From NCBI GenBank assembly GCA_021647465.1, contig JAKIUQ010000012.1, forward strand, positions 24,066 through 88,065: a stretch of 64,000 bases of DNA. The letters run 5' to 3'. The DNA is from Emcibacter sp. GTDB taxonomy: Bacteria; Pseudomonadota; Alphaproteobacteria; Sphingomonadales; Emcibacteraceae. The notes under the pieces are model-generated. The model had not been told where the DNA came from and ran no database searches. It was given only the letters and a program-made list of their open reading frames with translations. This document shows positions 42,906 to 51,717 of this stretch, in pieces; position 1 is the first letter of the stretch; each line of letters begins with the position of its first letter. The position numbers were made by a program, and so were the translations under genes.

Positions 42906-43490
42906 ATGAACAAGATAATCAAAATGACATTAATGGCGGCAATCGCGGCTACAATTTCAACAATTTCACCTTTGGTCACAGCCTCTGTGGCTCAATCCCT
43001 GCCGCCTGCTGTAATCGCGGTTATTGATAGCCGGATGGTGCGGTTCAATTCCGCGGCGGGCAAAGATATCCAGAATCAGTTGGATGCCATACGCACCAAA
43101 TTTCAAACGGAAATTGCGGAGCAGGAAAAAACGTTAAAAGAAGAAGAGACAACGCTTAAAGCACAGCGCGCAATTCTTCCAAAAGAATCTTATGATGCGA
43201 AAGTCAATGATTTTCAAAATAAGGTTCTTACCGTTCAGCGCCAAGTTCAGATTAAGAACAAGCAGCTGGAAGCCGCACTTGGCAATGCACAGAATGAATT
43301 GCAACGGGCATTGAAACCTATTCTGCAGAAAATTTTAAAAGACCATAAGGCAACCATGATTATGGATGTCAGTTTGGTTATTGAAAAAACATCTGGCCTT
43401 GATGTGACGACAAAAGTTATCGAAGCACTTGATTTGGTATTGCCAAATATTAAAGTTGAGCTCCCCGCTGTGAACGCGCCGGCTCAATAG
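42906..43490 (+). CDS. OmpH/Skp-family periplasmic chaperone
   Basis: A 194-residue secreted protein with a signal peptide of about 30 residues and the OmpH/Skp pattern: a short strand (AVIAVIDSRMV), two long coiled helices (about 60-135) rich in Lys, Glu and Gln, and a returning strand. Skp trimers hold unfolded outer-membrane proteins for BamA. The ATG at 42906 begins one base after the bamA stop. In most alphaproteobacteria lpxD would follow; here fabZ starts 36 bases downstream. Confidence 0.85.
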   Translation: MNKIIKMTLMAAIAATISTISPLVTASVAQSLPPAVIAVIDSRMVRFNSAAGKDIQNQLDAIRTKFQTEIAEQEKTLKEEETTLKAQRAILPKESYDAKVNDFQNKVLTVQRQVQIKNKQLEAALGNAQNELQRALKPILQKILKDHKATMIMDVSLVIEKTSGLDVTTKVIEALDLVLPNIKVELPAVNAPAQ

Positions 43491-43526
43491 CTTAGAATAA
43501 CCTGTCAATAATGCCCGTAATTATGA

Positions 43527-44009
43527 ATGTTTGTAGATATGTCCGAAGAAAGCAATGAGAAGCTGGAAAATATAGGTGTCGAGCGGATCATGGAATTGAT
43601 CCCGCATAGATATCCTATGCTTTTAATTGACCAGTTGACGGAAATTAACAGCGGCATATCTGCGATTGGCATTAAATGCGTCACCATGAATGAGCCTTTT
43701 TTTCAAGGCCATTTCCCCGGCAAGCCCGTCATGCCGGGGGTCTTAATCGTAGAGGCAATGGCGCAAGCAGCGGCCACGCTTGTCATGTTGAGCATGGCGG
43801 ATCAGGCTCAAGAGAAATTGGCATATTTTATGTCCATTGACGGGGCAAAATTCAGAAAGCCGGTTGTGCCGGGGGATCGGTTGGAGCTTCATATAAGCAA
43901 GGAACGTCACCGCGGCCCGGTATGGCGTTTTAAAGGCGTGGCCATTGTGAATGGTACGCCGGTTGCCGAGGCGACCTTCACGGCCATGATCGCCGATAAA
44001 GGCACGTAA
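43527..44009 (+). CDS. fabZ: 3-hydroxyacyl-ACP dehydratase FabZ
   Basis: A 160-residue hotdog-fold dehydratase of fatty acid synthesis. LIPHRYPMLLID and the active-site block FFQGHFPGKPVMPGVLIVEA carry the catalytic His and Glu. Start is uncertain between ATG 43527 and ATG 43539. FabZ competes with LpxA for hydroxyacyl-ACP in LPS-making cells and normally lies between lpxD and lpxA. Here neither gene is present, but fabZ has kept its place. Confidence 0.94.
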   Translation: MFVDMSEESNEKLENIGVERIMELIPHRYPMLLIDQLTEINSGISAIGIKCVTMNEPFFQGHFPGKPVMPGVLIVEAMAQAAATLVMLSMADQAQEKLAYFMSIDGAKFRKPVVPGDRLELHISKERHRGPVWRFKGVAIVNGTPVAEATFTAMIADKGT

Positions 44010-44013
44010 GGCC

Positions 44014-44409
44014 ATGAAGGGCGGCAACCGCATTCTTCATACCATGATCAGGGTTCTGGATTTGGAAAAGTCTCTTGATTTTTATAGCAATCATCTGGGC
44101 ATGACATTACTCAGAAAACATGATTACCCAGAGGGCCGGTTTACGCTGGCTTTTTTGGGTTATGGCGATGAAAGCAATGACACTGTTATTGAGCTCACCC
44201 ATAATTGGGACAGAATTGAGCCATATGCAATGGGGGAAGCTTTCGGCCATATTGCCATCGGGGTGAGCGATATTTACGCGCTATGTGAAACATTAGAGAA
44301 GAACGGTGTTGATGTGCCCAGAAAACCCGGCCCCATGAAGCATGGTACGACTATTCTGGCTTTTGCCCGTGATCCGGACGGATATATGATTGAATTTATC
44401 GAGAGGTAA
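44014..44409 (+). CDS. gloA: Lactoylglutathione lyase (glyoxalase I)
   Basis: A 131-residue vicinal-oxygen-chelate enzyme converting the methylglyoxal-glutathione hemithioacetal to lactoylglutathione. All four metal ligands are present: H9 (ILHTMIRV), E60 (VIELTHNWD), H79 (FGHIAIGV) and E127 (MIEFIER). Length matches the short, nickel-type bacterial GloA. It starts four bases after fabZ, in the position where lpxA would usually be, and ends at a strong terminator shared with gltA. Confidence 0.93.
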   Translation: MKGGNRILHTMIRVLDLEKSLDFYSNHLGMTLLRKHDYPEGRFTLAFLGYGDESNDTVIELTHNWDRIEPYAMGEAFGHIAIGVSDIYALCETLEKNGVDVPRKPGPMKHGTTILAFARDPDGYMIEFIER

Positions 44410-44425
44410 AAGCCCTTTAAAAAAT

Positions 44426-44461
44426 AAAAAGCCCGAAGGATGATTATTCTTCGGGCTTTTT
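44426..44461. terminator. Strong bidirectional terminator between gloA and gltA
   Basis: AAAAAGCCCGAAG and CTTCGGGCTTTTT form a perfect 13-pair stem around a ten-base loop, with As on the left and Ts on the right. It serves both convergent genes. Confidence 0.95.
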
Positions 44462-44480
44462 ATCGGGCTTAAAATCAGAA

Positions 44481-45797
44481 TTACCTGTTTTTAATATTAA
44501 CAAAATCCCGCTGGGTGTCGCCGGTGAAAAGCTGGCGGGGGCGACCAATCTTCTGTGTGGGATCTTCAACCATTTCAGACCATTGAGCCACCCAGCCGGT
44601 TGTTCTGGCCAAGGCAAATAATACCGTGAACATTCCCGTGGGGAAACCCATGGCTTTCAGAATAATGCCCGAATAGAAATCTACATTTGGATAGAGTTTC
44701 TTCTCTTTGAAATAATCATCTTCCAGCGCAATTCGCTCCAGCTCACGGGCAACATCCAGCATGGGATCATTGACCCCAAGCTCGCCTAACACCTCTTTTG
44801 CCGCTTTGGCAAGGACTTGGGCGCGGGGGTCAAAATTCTTATATACCCGATGACCAAAGCCCATGAGGCGGAAGGGGTCATTCTTGTCTTTGGCTTTTGC
44901 AATATATTCCGGAATGCGGGCAACCGTGCCTATTTCTTCCAGCATATTAAGGCAGGCTTCATTCGCGCCGCCGTGCGCCGGCCCCCAAAGGGAGGCGATC
45001 CCCGCCGCAATACAGGCAAACGGATTAGCGCCGGATGACCCCGCCAGACGAACCGTAGATGTGGAGGCATTCTGTTCATGATCCGCATGCAGAATAAAAA
45101 TTTTATCCATGGCACTGGAAAGGATGGGGTTGACATCATATTCTTCGCATTGCGGCACACCAAATGTCATATGCAGAAAATTCTCCGCATAGCCCATATC
45201 ATTGCGGGGATAAACGAAAGGCTGCCCGATGGAATATTTATAAGCCATTGAGGCGATCGTCGGAATTTTGGCGATCAGGCGATGTGAGGCGATTTTACGC
45301 TGCATAGGATCATTAATATCCAGGCTGTCATGATAGAATGCCGACATGGCGCCAAGGACGCCAACCATGATGGCCATGGGATGAGCATCCCGGCGGAAAC
45401 CTTTAAATAGTGAATTCATCTGATCATGAACCATGGTATGATAGGTGATGGTATTCAGGAAATCATCTTTTTCTGTCGTGTTGGGCAATTCACCATTGAG
45501 CAATAAATAAGCGACCTCCATGAAATTGCTTTTTTCGGCAAGTTGATCAATAGGATAACCCCGATACAGCAGAATTCCTTTGTCGCCATCAATATAGGTA
45601 ATGCTCGATTCGCAGCTGGCCGTGGAGGTAAAGCCCGGATCATAAGTGAACATACCTGTTTCAGCATAGAGCTTACGGATATCAATAACATTGGGGCCGA
45701 CTGAACCGGAATATATCGGTAATTCAAGCGTTTTACCGCCTATGGTGAGGGTGGCCTTTTCACTTAACAATGTCTTATCAAATACGTTTTTTATCAT
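44481..45797 (-). CDS. gltA: Citrate synthase
   Basis: A 438-residue type II (hexameric, NADH-sensitive group) citrate synthase, first step of the TCA cycle. Catalytic residues are H275 (WGPAHGGANEA), H316 (MGFGHRVYKNFDPRA) and D373 (PNVDFYSG). A start with AGGATG is seen just upstream on the minus strand. A perfect inverted repeat about 85-115 bases upstream may control it. lpxB and lpxI, often next to gltA in this class, are not present. Confidence 0.97.
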   Translation of the reverse strand: MIKNVFDKTLLSEKATLTIGGKTLELPIYSGSVGPNVIDIRKLYAETGMFTYDPGFTSTASCESSITYIDGDKGILLYRGYPIDQLAEKSNFMEVAYLLLNGELPNTTEKDDFLNTITYHTMVHDQMNSLFKGFRRDAHPMAIMVGVLGAMSAFYHDSLDINDPMQRKIASHRLIAKIPTIASMAYKYSIGQPFVYPRNDMGYAENFLHMTFGVPQCEEYDVNPILSSAMDKIFILHADHEQNASTSTVRLAGSSGANPFACIAAGIASLWGPAHGGANEACLNMLEEIGTVARIPEYIAKAKDKNDPFRLMGFGHRVYKNFDPRAQVLAKAAKEVLGELGVNDPMLDVARELERIALEDDYFKEKKLYPNVDFYSGIILKAMGFPTGMFTVLFALARTTGWVAQWSEMVEDPTQKIGRPRQLFTGDTQRDFVNIKNR

Positions 45798-45880
45798 ATA
45801 CTTACATCCTTTCTAAAATACAGTTTCCGGAAGTATCAGGACTAAATTTCACCTGTGCAGTTCCCGTTAATTTGTTATGA

Positions 45881-45910
45881 ATGATGTAAGATATATTTCA
45901 CTTACATCAT
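45881..45910. promoter_or_regulatory. Perfect 10-bp inverted repeat upstream of gltA
   Basis: ATGATGTAAG (45881-45890) and CTTACATCAT (45901-45910) are exact inverted copies with a ten-base AT-rich spacer. It lies between the end of gltX and the start of gltA on the minus strand, with no T-tract. It therefore looks like a binding site for a dimeric regulator of gltA rather than a terminator. Confidence 0.55.
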
Positions 45911-45942
45911 GGGTTTTTAAGATTTAACGACCATTCATTAAA

Positions 45943-47352
45943 TCAATTGCTACAATCTCTTATTCTGGCGAGGCTTTCCTCGCGGTCTAACCAGACCAAT
46001 ATATCAAAAATGCCGGGGGAAACATTGCTCCCGGTCAATGATGCTCTTAAGGGTTGGGCTATGGCACCCAACTTCAAATTCTGCGTTTCGGCATATGCCT
46101 TGATGCTGTCTTCCAGCGATTTGGCATCCCAGGACGGGCTTTTCTCAAGAATATCCGCAACGGACGATAATCGTTCCCGGGCCTCATCGCTCAGTATTTT
46201 TTCAGCTTTTGGGATAAAGCTTAAAGGGCGGGCCGCGAACAGGAATAATATACTCTCTGCCAGATCATTGATATTTTTCGCCCGTGGCTTGAATTCATCC
46301 ATGGCACTAATCAACAGGGCTGTTTCTTCTGCCTTCAGGGCCCGGCTTAAGGATTTCTCAATGAGCGGCCGACAGGCCTCGACCAAGGTTTCATTGCTTT
46401 CGATTTCACGGATGTAATAGCCATTTAGATTTTCCAGTTTTGTAAAATCAAAGCGGGACGGCGACTTGCCAATGCCCTCCAGACCAAACCATTCAATGGC
46501 CTGTGCTTCTGAAATCATCTCGTCATCCCCGTGGGCCCAGCCCAGACGCAGCAGATAATTTTTCACTGCGCTCGGTAAATAGCCCATATCACGGTAGGCA
46601 TCAACGCCCAAGGCACCGTGCCTTTTGGACAGTTTGGCCCCATCCGGCCCATGAATGAGCGGGATATGGGCATAAACGGGCAGATCCCAGCCAATGGCCT
46701 GAATAAGCTGTGCTTGACGCGCCGCATTGGTCAGATGATCATCGCCGCGAATGACGTGGGTTACGCCCATATCATGGTCATCGACAACGACTGATAGCAT
46801 ATAGGTCGGGGACCCATCCGCCCGCAGCAATATCATATCATCCAATTGACTATTGGCGACAGTCACATCACCCTGCACTTTATCCTCAATGGTGGTTTGA
46901 CCGTCATTGGGGGACTTAAAGCGGATAACAGGTTTTGCGCCTTGCGGTGCCTCTGATGGATCGCGGTCACGCCAGCGTCCATCATACCCCAGGGGGCGGC
47001 CTTCCGCGCGGGCGGCCTCGCGCATGGCTTTTAATTCTTGCGGCGAACAATAACAATGATAAGCCTTGCCCTCTGCCAAAAGCTTATGAGCTATGTCAAT
47101 ATGGCGCTGCCGGCGTTCATACTGGCTGATAACCTCCCCGTCATGGATAAGTCCCAGCCAGCTCATACCGTCATGAATGGCTTCTACGGCACCGTCTGTT
47201 AAGCGTTTGCGGTCGGTATCTTCGATGCGCAAATGAAATTCGCCGCCATGATGTTTGGCAAACAGCCAGTTAAACAGCGCTGTTCGTGCGCCGCCGATAT
47301 GTAAAAACCCCGTAGGAGAAGGGGCAAAGCGTGTAATAACCTTCTTTGTCAT
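45943..47352 (-). CDS. gltX: Glutamyl-tRNA synthetase
   Basis: A 469-residue class I synthetase. The HIGH-type motif is PSPTGFLHIGG (11-21) and the KMSKS-type motif is KLSKR (240-244). CYCSPQELKAMR around residue 100 is the zinc-region remnant. It charges tRNA-Glu, and in bacteria with GatCAB may also charge tRNA-Gln; a tRNA-Gln gene lies 7.4 kb away in the same direction. comEC is divergent, 94 bases between starts. Confidence 0.96.
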   Translation of the reverse strand: MTKKVITRFAPSPTGFLHIGGARTALFNWLFAKHHGGEFHLRIEDTDRKRLTDGAVEAIHDGMSWLGLIHDGEVISQYERRQRHIDIAHKLLAEGKAYHCYCSPQELKAMREAARAEGRPLGYDGRWRDRDPSEAPQGAKPVIRFKSPNDGQTTIEDKVQGDVTVANSQLDDMILLRADGSPTYMLSVVVDDHDMGVTHVIRGDDHLTNAARQAQLIQAIGWDLPVYAHIPLIHGPDGAKLSKRHGALGVDAYRDMGYLPSAVKNYLLRLGWAHGDDEMISEAQAIEWFGLEGIGKSPSRFDFTKLENLNGYYIREIESNETLVEACRPLIEKSLSRALKAEETALLISAMDEFKPRAKNINDLAESILFLFAARPLSFIPKAEKILSDEARERLSSVADILEKSPSWDAKSLEDSIKAYAETQNLKLGAIAQPLRASLTGSNVSPGIFDILVWLDREESLARIRDCSN

Positions 47353-47446
47353 TTAAACTTATGTTCCAGCAGTTTTATTGTGCGGACAGGCGCATAATGA
47401 GATATGCATTTTGGTCCGCGTATGGGAATAATTCATCCAGAGAAGG

Positions 47447-49684
47447 ATGTTAAAATCCTTCGATCAAGTGGTTTCTAGCAAAATTCTACTAAAAATGGAA
47501 GCTTGTTATGTTAAAATATTAAAAAAATATGTTAAAAATATATATTACAGGGATAATGGGGAGGCTTCAGGGGGATGGGCAATAGATAAGTTAAAAGAAG
47601 TTCTATTTGAAGAATATGACAGATTATTGTTATGGGTGCCGGTTTTCTTTGCGATGGGTATCGGGGGATATTTTTCACTGCCCCGTGAGCCTGAGTTAAT
47701 CCTTGGCGGCGGTATTTGTGCGGGTTTGATTATTTTGCTTGTAATGTTACGGCGCTATTTTCTGATCCGGACTTTGTTGATTATTTTGCTGCTTGTTTCG
47801 GCAGGATTTCTGACGGCAAATTTGCGGGTCCTGTCACTTGCCACGCCGGTGTTGAAAAAAGATATTCCCCCGCGAACCGTGACGGCTACAGTCGTGGATG
47901 TGCGCCATTATACAAGTGGCAAGCTGCAGATTGTGGTGGAAAACCCTACCATATCCCCTGAAATTGCTGGCGATATAACGCCGTCTAAAATTCGTTTGTC
48001 TGTGCCAAAGTTTGATGTGCTTCCCTATCCCGGCGACAGAATTACTTTGAAAGCCGGGCTGCTCGCGCCGCCATTGCCCGCCATGCCCGGCGATTTTGAT
48101 TATGCCCGTCAAATCTGGTTTCAGGGAATTGGGGCTTTGGGCTATGCCATCAGCAAACCCGAAATTATTGAGAGGGGCGCAGAAGCCTATAGTATATCAA
48201 CCCGGCAAAGATTGGCCATAGCTGAAAAAATCCGGTCAACCATTCCGGGGGATGCGGGCGGGCTTGCGGCGGCCTTGATTACCGGAATGCGGTCGGGAAT
48301 ATCACGCGCCGTTGTGGATGATATGCGCCATAGCGGCCTGGCCCATTTATTGGCTATTTCCGGCCTTCATATGGGGTTGTTATGCGGTGTGGCCTTTTTC
48401 TTTTCGCGATTTTTATTATCCCGATCGGAATATCTGACCTTGCGGTTCCCCATAAAAAAATGGGCGGCCTTAATCGCCATTGGGGCGGGAATTGTCTATC
48501 TGTTCTTAAGCGGCGGGGCCATTCCAACTGTTCGGGCCTTCATCATGGTCGTCATTATATTACTGGGCATTCTCTGGGAACGCAAAGCCATATCCTTAAG
48601 GCTTGTGGCGCTTGCGGCCATGGTTATTCTGATATTGACGCCTGAGGCGCTTTTGTCGGTCAGTTTTCAAATGTCTTTTGCCGCCGTTGTGGCCTTGGTG
48701 GCGGTCTATGAAAAGCTGGCGGCAAGAAAAGCGGCTTTGCCTGTAAAGGATCAAAGGAAAAGCTGGGGACAAAGAGTAAGTTTTTATGTGGGGGCCATGT
48801 TGCTGACCACATTGATCGCAGAAGTCGCCATCGCGCCATTCGCCCTGTTTCACTTTAATAAACTGGTTCAATATGGCCTGATTGCCAACCTTATTGCGAT
48901 GCCGGTCATGGCATCATGGGTGATGCCATGTATTGTGGCTTATTTGATTTTGGCACCAATTGGCCTTGGGGCGCTGGCCTTATACCCCATGTCATATGGC
49001 CTCGAAATTATTATGTTTGTGGCCAATAGCGTATCCCACACGCCGGGGGCGATAAGCCTTGTTCCCACCATGAATCTTGGGCCGCTTGTGGTCATGTCTC
49101 TGGGGGCATTATGGTTTGCTATCTGGCGCACAAATTGGAATAAATTTGGGTTGCCCGTGATTCTGGTGGGTTTTACAGGGGCCTTTTTCACATCTCAGCC
49201 AGATATTTTAATAGATAATGGCGGGCGCATAATCGGCGTTCAGGATGCCGCGCAGAAAATCAGCCTGTCGAGCCACCGCGCAGGACGACAGACCCGCGCG
49301 CGATGGGCGCAGCGGTTTGGACAGCAGGAGGCTGAAAAATGGGATCAGAAGCCCGTTGGTAATGCCGTTGATAATCAGGAAAACTGGATGTCCTGTGACA
49401 AGTTAAGCTGCCTTTATCAACCCAGTCATAAAAGCCGGGGCATGCTGATTTCACTGGTGAAAGATGAGCAGGCTTTGGCTGAGGATTGCTTGAATGCACA
49501 GGTGATCATTAGTCTGGTTCCTGTCCATGTCAATTGTCCGTCGGCTTATCTGGTCATTGATAAATGGGATTTTTATCACAAAGGCGGTCATGCCATCTGG
49601 TTGCCGGAAAATGACGGTGGCTGGATCACCGTTAAAACCGTTTCAGGCTCGCGCGGTGACAGACCGTGGAGCGGGGGCCGGTAA
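47447..49684 (+). CDS. comEC: ComEC/Rec2-family DNA-uptake channel protein
   Basis: A 745-residue membrane protein. An N-terminal pair of helices is followed by the DUF4131 OB-like domain (about 130-245), then the ComEC core from about 270 with the signature SGLAHLLAISGLHMGLL and many helices to about 600. The C-terminal 150 residues are poorly conserved and show no metallo-beta-lactamase motif (no HxHxDH), as in many alphaproteobacterial ComECs. It forms the inner-membrane channel for single-stranded DNA. The start is uncertain: ATG 47447 has purines (AGAAGG) directly against it, and later starts are possible up to the first helix. Confidence 0.85.
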   Translation: MLKSFDQVVSSKILLKMEACYVKILKKYVKNIYYRDNGEASGGWAIDKLKEVLFEEYDRLLLWVPVFFAMGIGGYFSLPREPELILGGGICAGLIILLVMLRRYFLIRTLLIILLLVSAGFLTANLRVLSLATPVLKKDIPPRTVTATVVDVRHYTSGKLQIVVENPTISPEIAGDITPSKIRLSVPKFDVLPYPGDRITLKAGLLAPPLPAMPGDFDYARQIWFQGIGALGYAISKPEIIERGAEAYSISTRQRLAIAEKIRSTIPGDAGGLAAALITGMRSGISRAVVDDMRHSGLAHLLAISGLHMGLLCGVAFFFSRFLLSRSEYLTLRFPIKKWAALIAIGAGIVYLFLSGGAIPTVRAFIMVVIILLGILWERKAISLRLVALAAMVILILTPEALLSVSFQMSFAAVVALVAVYEKLAARKAALPVKDQRKSWGQRVSFYVGAMLLTTLIAEVAIAPFALFHFNKLVQYGLIANLIAMPVMASWVMPCIVAYLILAPIGLGALALYPMSYGLEIIMFVANSVSHTPGAISLVPTMNLGPLVVMSLGALWFAIWRTNWNKFGLPVILVGFTGAFFTSQPDILIDNGGRIIGVQDAAQKISLSSHRAGRQTRARWAQRFGQQEAEKWDQKPVGNAVDNQENWMSCDKLSCLYQPSHKSRGMLISLVKDEQALAEDCLNAQVIISLVPVHVNCPSAYLVIDKWDFYHKGGHAIWLPENDGGWITVKTVSGSRGDRPWSGGR

Positions 49685-49699
49685 AGAATTAGAGAGTGC

Positions 49700-50374
49700 T
49701 TAATATTGCCGCAATAATCCTATAAGCCGTCCTTGTATCCTGACGCGGTTTGCCGCATAGGTCTGGGGTTTAAAATCATGATTGGACGGTTCAAGAGTTA
49801 CATCGGGGCCTTTTTTATAGAGGGTCTTCAGGGTGGCTTCCTGTTCATCAATCAAGGCCACAACAATGGCGCCATTTTCGGCCGCATCGCATCTTTGAAC
49901 CACAATGGTATCGCCGTCCAATATGCCAGCCTCCCTCATGGAATCGCCGTCAATTTCAAGGGCATAGTGGCTGCCGCTGCCGATCATGGAAACGGGCACA
50001 GGGATATTCTCATATTGTTCAAGCGCTTCGATCGGGGTGCCAGCGGCTATTCTGCCGTGAAGGGGAATATTCACCGTGCCCGGGTCTGAGTTTTCTTCTG
50101 GCTTGGCCCCAAAATCAGGTGTAAATATATTTGCCGCAACTTGTGGGCTGTTTTCTTCGTTATCCGGCAGGCGTAATATTTCCAATGCCCGCGCCCGGTT
50201 GGGCAAACGGCGCAGAAACTGGCGTTCTTCGAGCGCACCAATCAGCCGATGGATGCCGGACTTGGATTTTAAATTAAGCGCGTCTTTCATTTCATCAAAG
50301 GACGGGGCCACCCCATCTCCTTGAAGTTTTTCATGGATGAAAAGCAATAAATCCCGCTGCTTTTTGGTGAGCAT
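49700..50374 (-). CDS. lexA: SOS repressor LexA
   Basis: A 224-residue LexA. The N-terminal winged helix is about 1-65 (LTKKQRDLLLFIHEKL). The self-cleavage bond is A111-G112 in GRIAAGTPIEA, and the catalytic pair is S145 (DGDSMREAG) and K183. ATG 50374 is preferred because AGGAG precedes it by eight bases; an extra six codons upstream lack support. Three half-sites of the alphaproteobacterial LexA box lie 32-57 bases upstream, so it controls itself. moeA, usually between moaC and lexA, is absent. Confidence 0.95.
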   Translation of the reverse strand: MLTKKQRDLLLFIHEKLQGDGVAPSFDEMKDALNLKSKSGIHRLIGALEERQFLRRLPNRARALEILRLPDNEENSPQVAANIFTPDFGAKPEENSDPGTVNIPLHGRIAAGTPIEALEQYENIPVPVSMIGSGSHYALEIDGDSMREAGILDGDTIVVQRCDAAENGAIVVALIDEQEATLKTLYKKGPDVTLEPSNHDFKPQTYAANRVRIQGRLIGLLRQY

Positions 50375-50405
50375 ATTATAATCTCCTGACAAAAAATCCC
50401 AATAT

Positions 50406-50431
50406 GTTTCTTTTATGTTCTATTTATATTC
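50406..50431. promoter_or_regulatory. Tandem LexA boxes (GTTC-N7-GTTC type)
   Basis: Three half-sites at exact 11-base steps, GTTT (50406), GTTC (50417) and ATTC (50428), make two overlapping copies of the alphaproteobacterial SOS box, each with one mismatch. They lie in the 70-base gap between moaC and lexA, where autoregulation is expected. Confidence 0.65.
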
Positions 50432-50444
50432 TTTTGTCAAGTCC

Positions 50445-50921
50445 TCAATCGGCGTTAAAATCGCCGGACTTTCCGCCGGATTTATGGGTCAGGCGAATGT
50501 CAGATATCCGCATGTTTTTATCGGCGGCCTTACACATGTCATAAATGGTCAGCGCGGCGACGGATACCGCGCTTAAGGCTTCCATTTCGATGCCTGTGCG
50601 GCCATAAAGATTTGCGCTTGCGACTATATCGACGCAGCTTTCTGCTTGATTACAGCTAAGCTCGACCTGTATATTATGCAGCGGCAGGGGATGGCATAAC
50701 GGTATTAAATCCGCCGTTTTCTTGGCCGCCATAATGCCGGCGAGGCGGGCGACGGAAAAGACATCGCCCTTTTTTACGCCGCCGTCCTCGATGAGGGCAA
50801 GCGTTTCCGGGGCCATAAAAACCCGGCCTTTGGCCTCGGCGCGGCGATGGGTCTCGGCTTTTAAGGACACATCGACCATGCTTGCCTTGCCGTTATCATC
50901 CAGATGGGTAAGTTTGGTCAT
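50445..50921 (-). CDS. moaC: Cyclic pyranopterin monophosphate synthase MoaC
   Basis: A 158-residue MoaC, second step of molybdenum cofactor synthesis, forming cPMP from the MoaA product. The active-site strings are AAKKTADLIPLCHPLPL and GIEMEALSAVSVAALTIYDMCKA. It starts one base after the trpC stop, so it is transcribed with trpGDC, an arrangement conserved in the class. Confidence 0.96.
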   Translation of the reverse strand: MTKLTHLDDNGKASMVDVSLKAETHRRAEAKGRVFMAPETLALIEDGGVKKGDVFSVARLAGIMAAKKTADLIPLCHPLPLHNIQVELSCNQAESCVDIVASANLYGRTGIEMEALSAVSVAALTIYDMCKAADKNMRISDIRLTHKSGGKSGDFNAD

Positions 50922-50922
50922 T

Positions 50923-51717
50923 TCATTCTCCGATCATTATTCTTGTGGCTTCGGCGACATTTTCCTGCCGCATGAGGGCCTCGCCAATCAGAAAGCTGTT
51001 GATGCCTGTTTGATCCTGAATATTCTTAAGATCCGCATGAGAAAAAATGCCGCTTTCACTGACCAGAATTTTGTCCTTGCCGACCATTGAAGACAGGCGA
51101 AAAGTGACATCCAGCGAAAGTTCAAAGTTTTTTAAATTTCGGTTATTGATGCCGATAAGCGGGCTTTTTAAGGCAAGCGCCCGTTCCATTTCTTTTTCGT
51201 CATGGGTTTCAATCAGGACATCAAGGCCATATTCGATAGCCACCTGTTCAAGTTCCCGGGCCAAGTCATCTTCAAGCATGCCCATGATCAGCAATATGCA
51301 ATCGGCCTCCATGGCCCTTGCCTCGATCACTTGATAAGGGTCGATCATGAAGTCTTTGCGCAACACAGGTAATTCAGCAGCCGCGCGGGCGGCGATCAGA
51401 TAATCATCGCGGCCCTGAAAATAGGGGACATCGGTCAGGACGGACAAACAACTGGCCCCGCCATTTTCATAGGCTTTTGCTAAAAGGGGGGGATTAAAAT
51501 CTTCACGGATCAAGCCTTTGCTTGGGCTGGCTTTTTTGATTTCCGCGATGAGGCCAAATTGATTTTTTTCTTTGGCGCGCTGCAGGCTCTTATAAAAGCC
51601 GCGGGGCGGACTGGCGACCTTTGCCCGCGCCATCAAAGTGCTAAGGGATGTTTTTTCTTTACAGGCGGCCACGTGACGGCGTTTGTCCAGGGCGATTTTT
51701 TCAAGAATATCACTCAT
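50923..51717 (-). CDS. trpC: Indole-3-glycerol phosphate synthase
   Basis: A 264-residue TIM-barrel enzyme closing the indole ring in tryptophan synthesis. LIAEIKKASPSKGLIREDF, DLxRKDF as VLRKDFMIDPYQV, IGINNRNLKNF and VSESGI are diagnostic. I use ATG 51717 (MSDILEK), which overlaps the trpD stop by eight bases; a longer in-frame reading to 51822 runs inside trpD. Single-function, not fused to trpF. Confidence 0.96.
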   Translation of the reverse strand: MSDILEKIALDKRRHVAACKEKTSLSTLMARAKVASPPRGFYKSLQRAKEKNQFGLIAEIKKASPSKGLIREDFNPPLLAKAYENGGASCLSVLTDVPYFQGRDDYLIAARAAAELPVLRKDFMIDPYQVIEARAMEADCILLIMGMLEDDLARELEQVAIEYGLDVLIETHDEKEMERALALKSPLIGINNRNLKNFELSLDVTFRLSSMVGKDKILVSESGIFSHADLKNIQDQTGINSFLIGEALMRQENVAEATRIMIGE

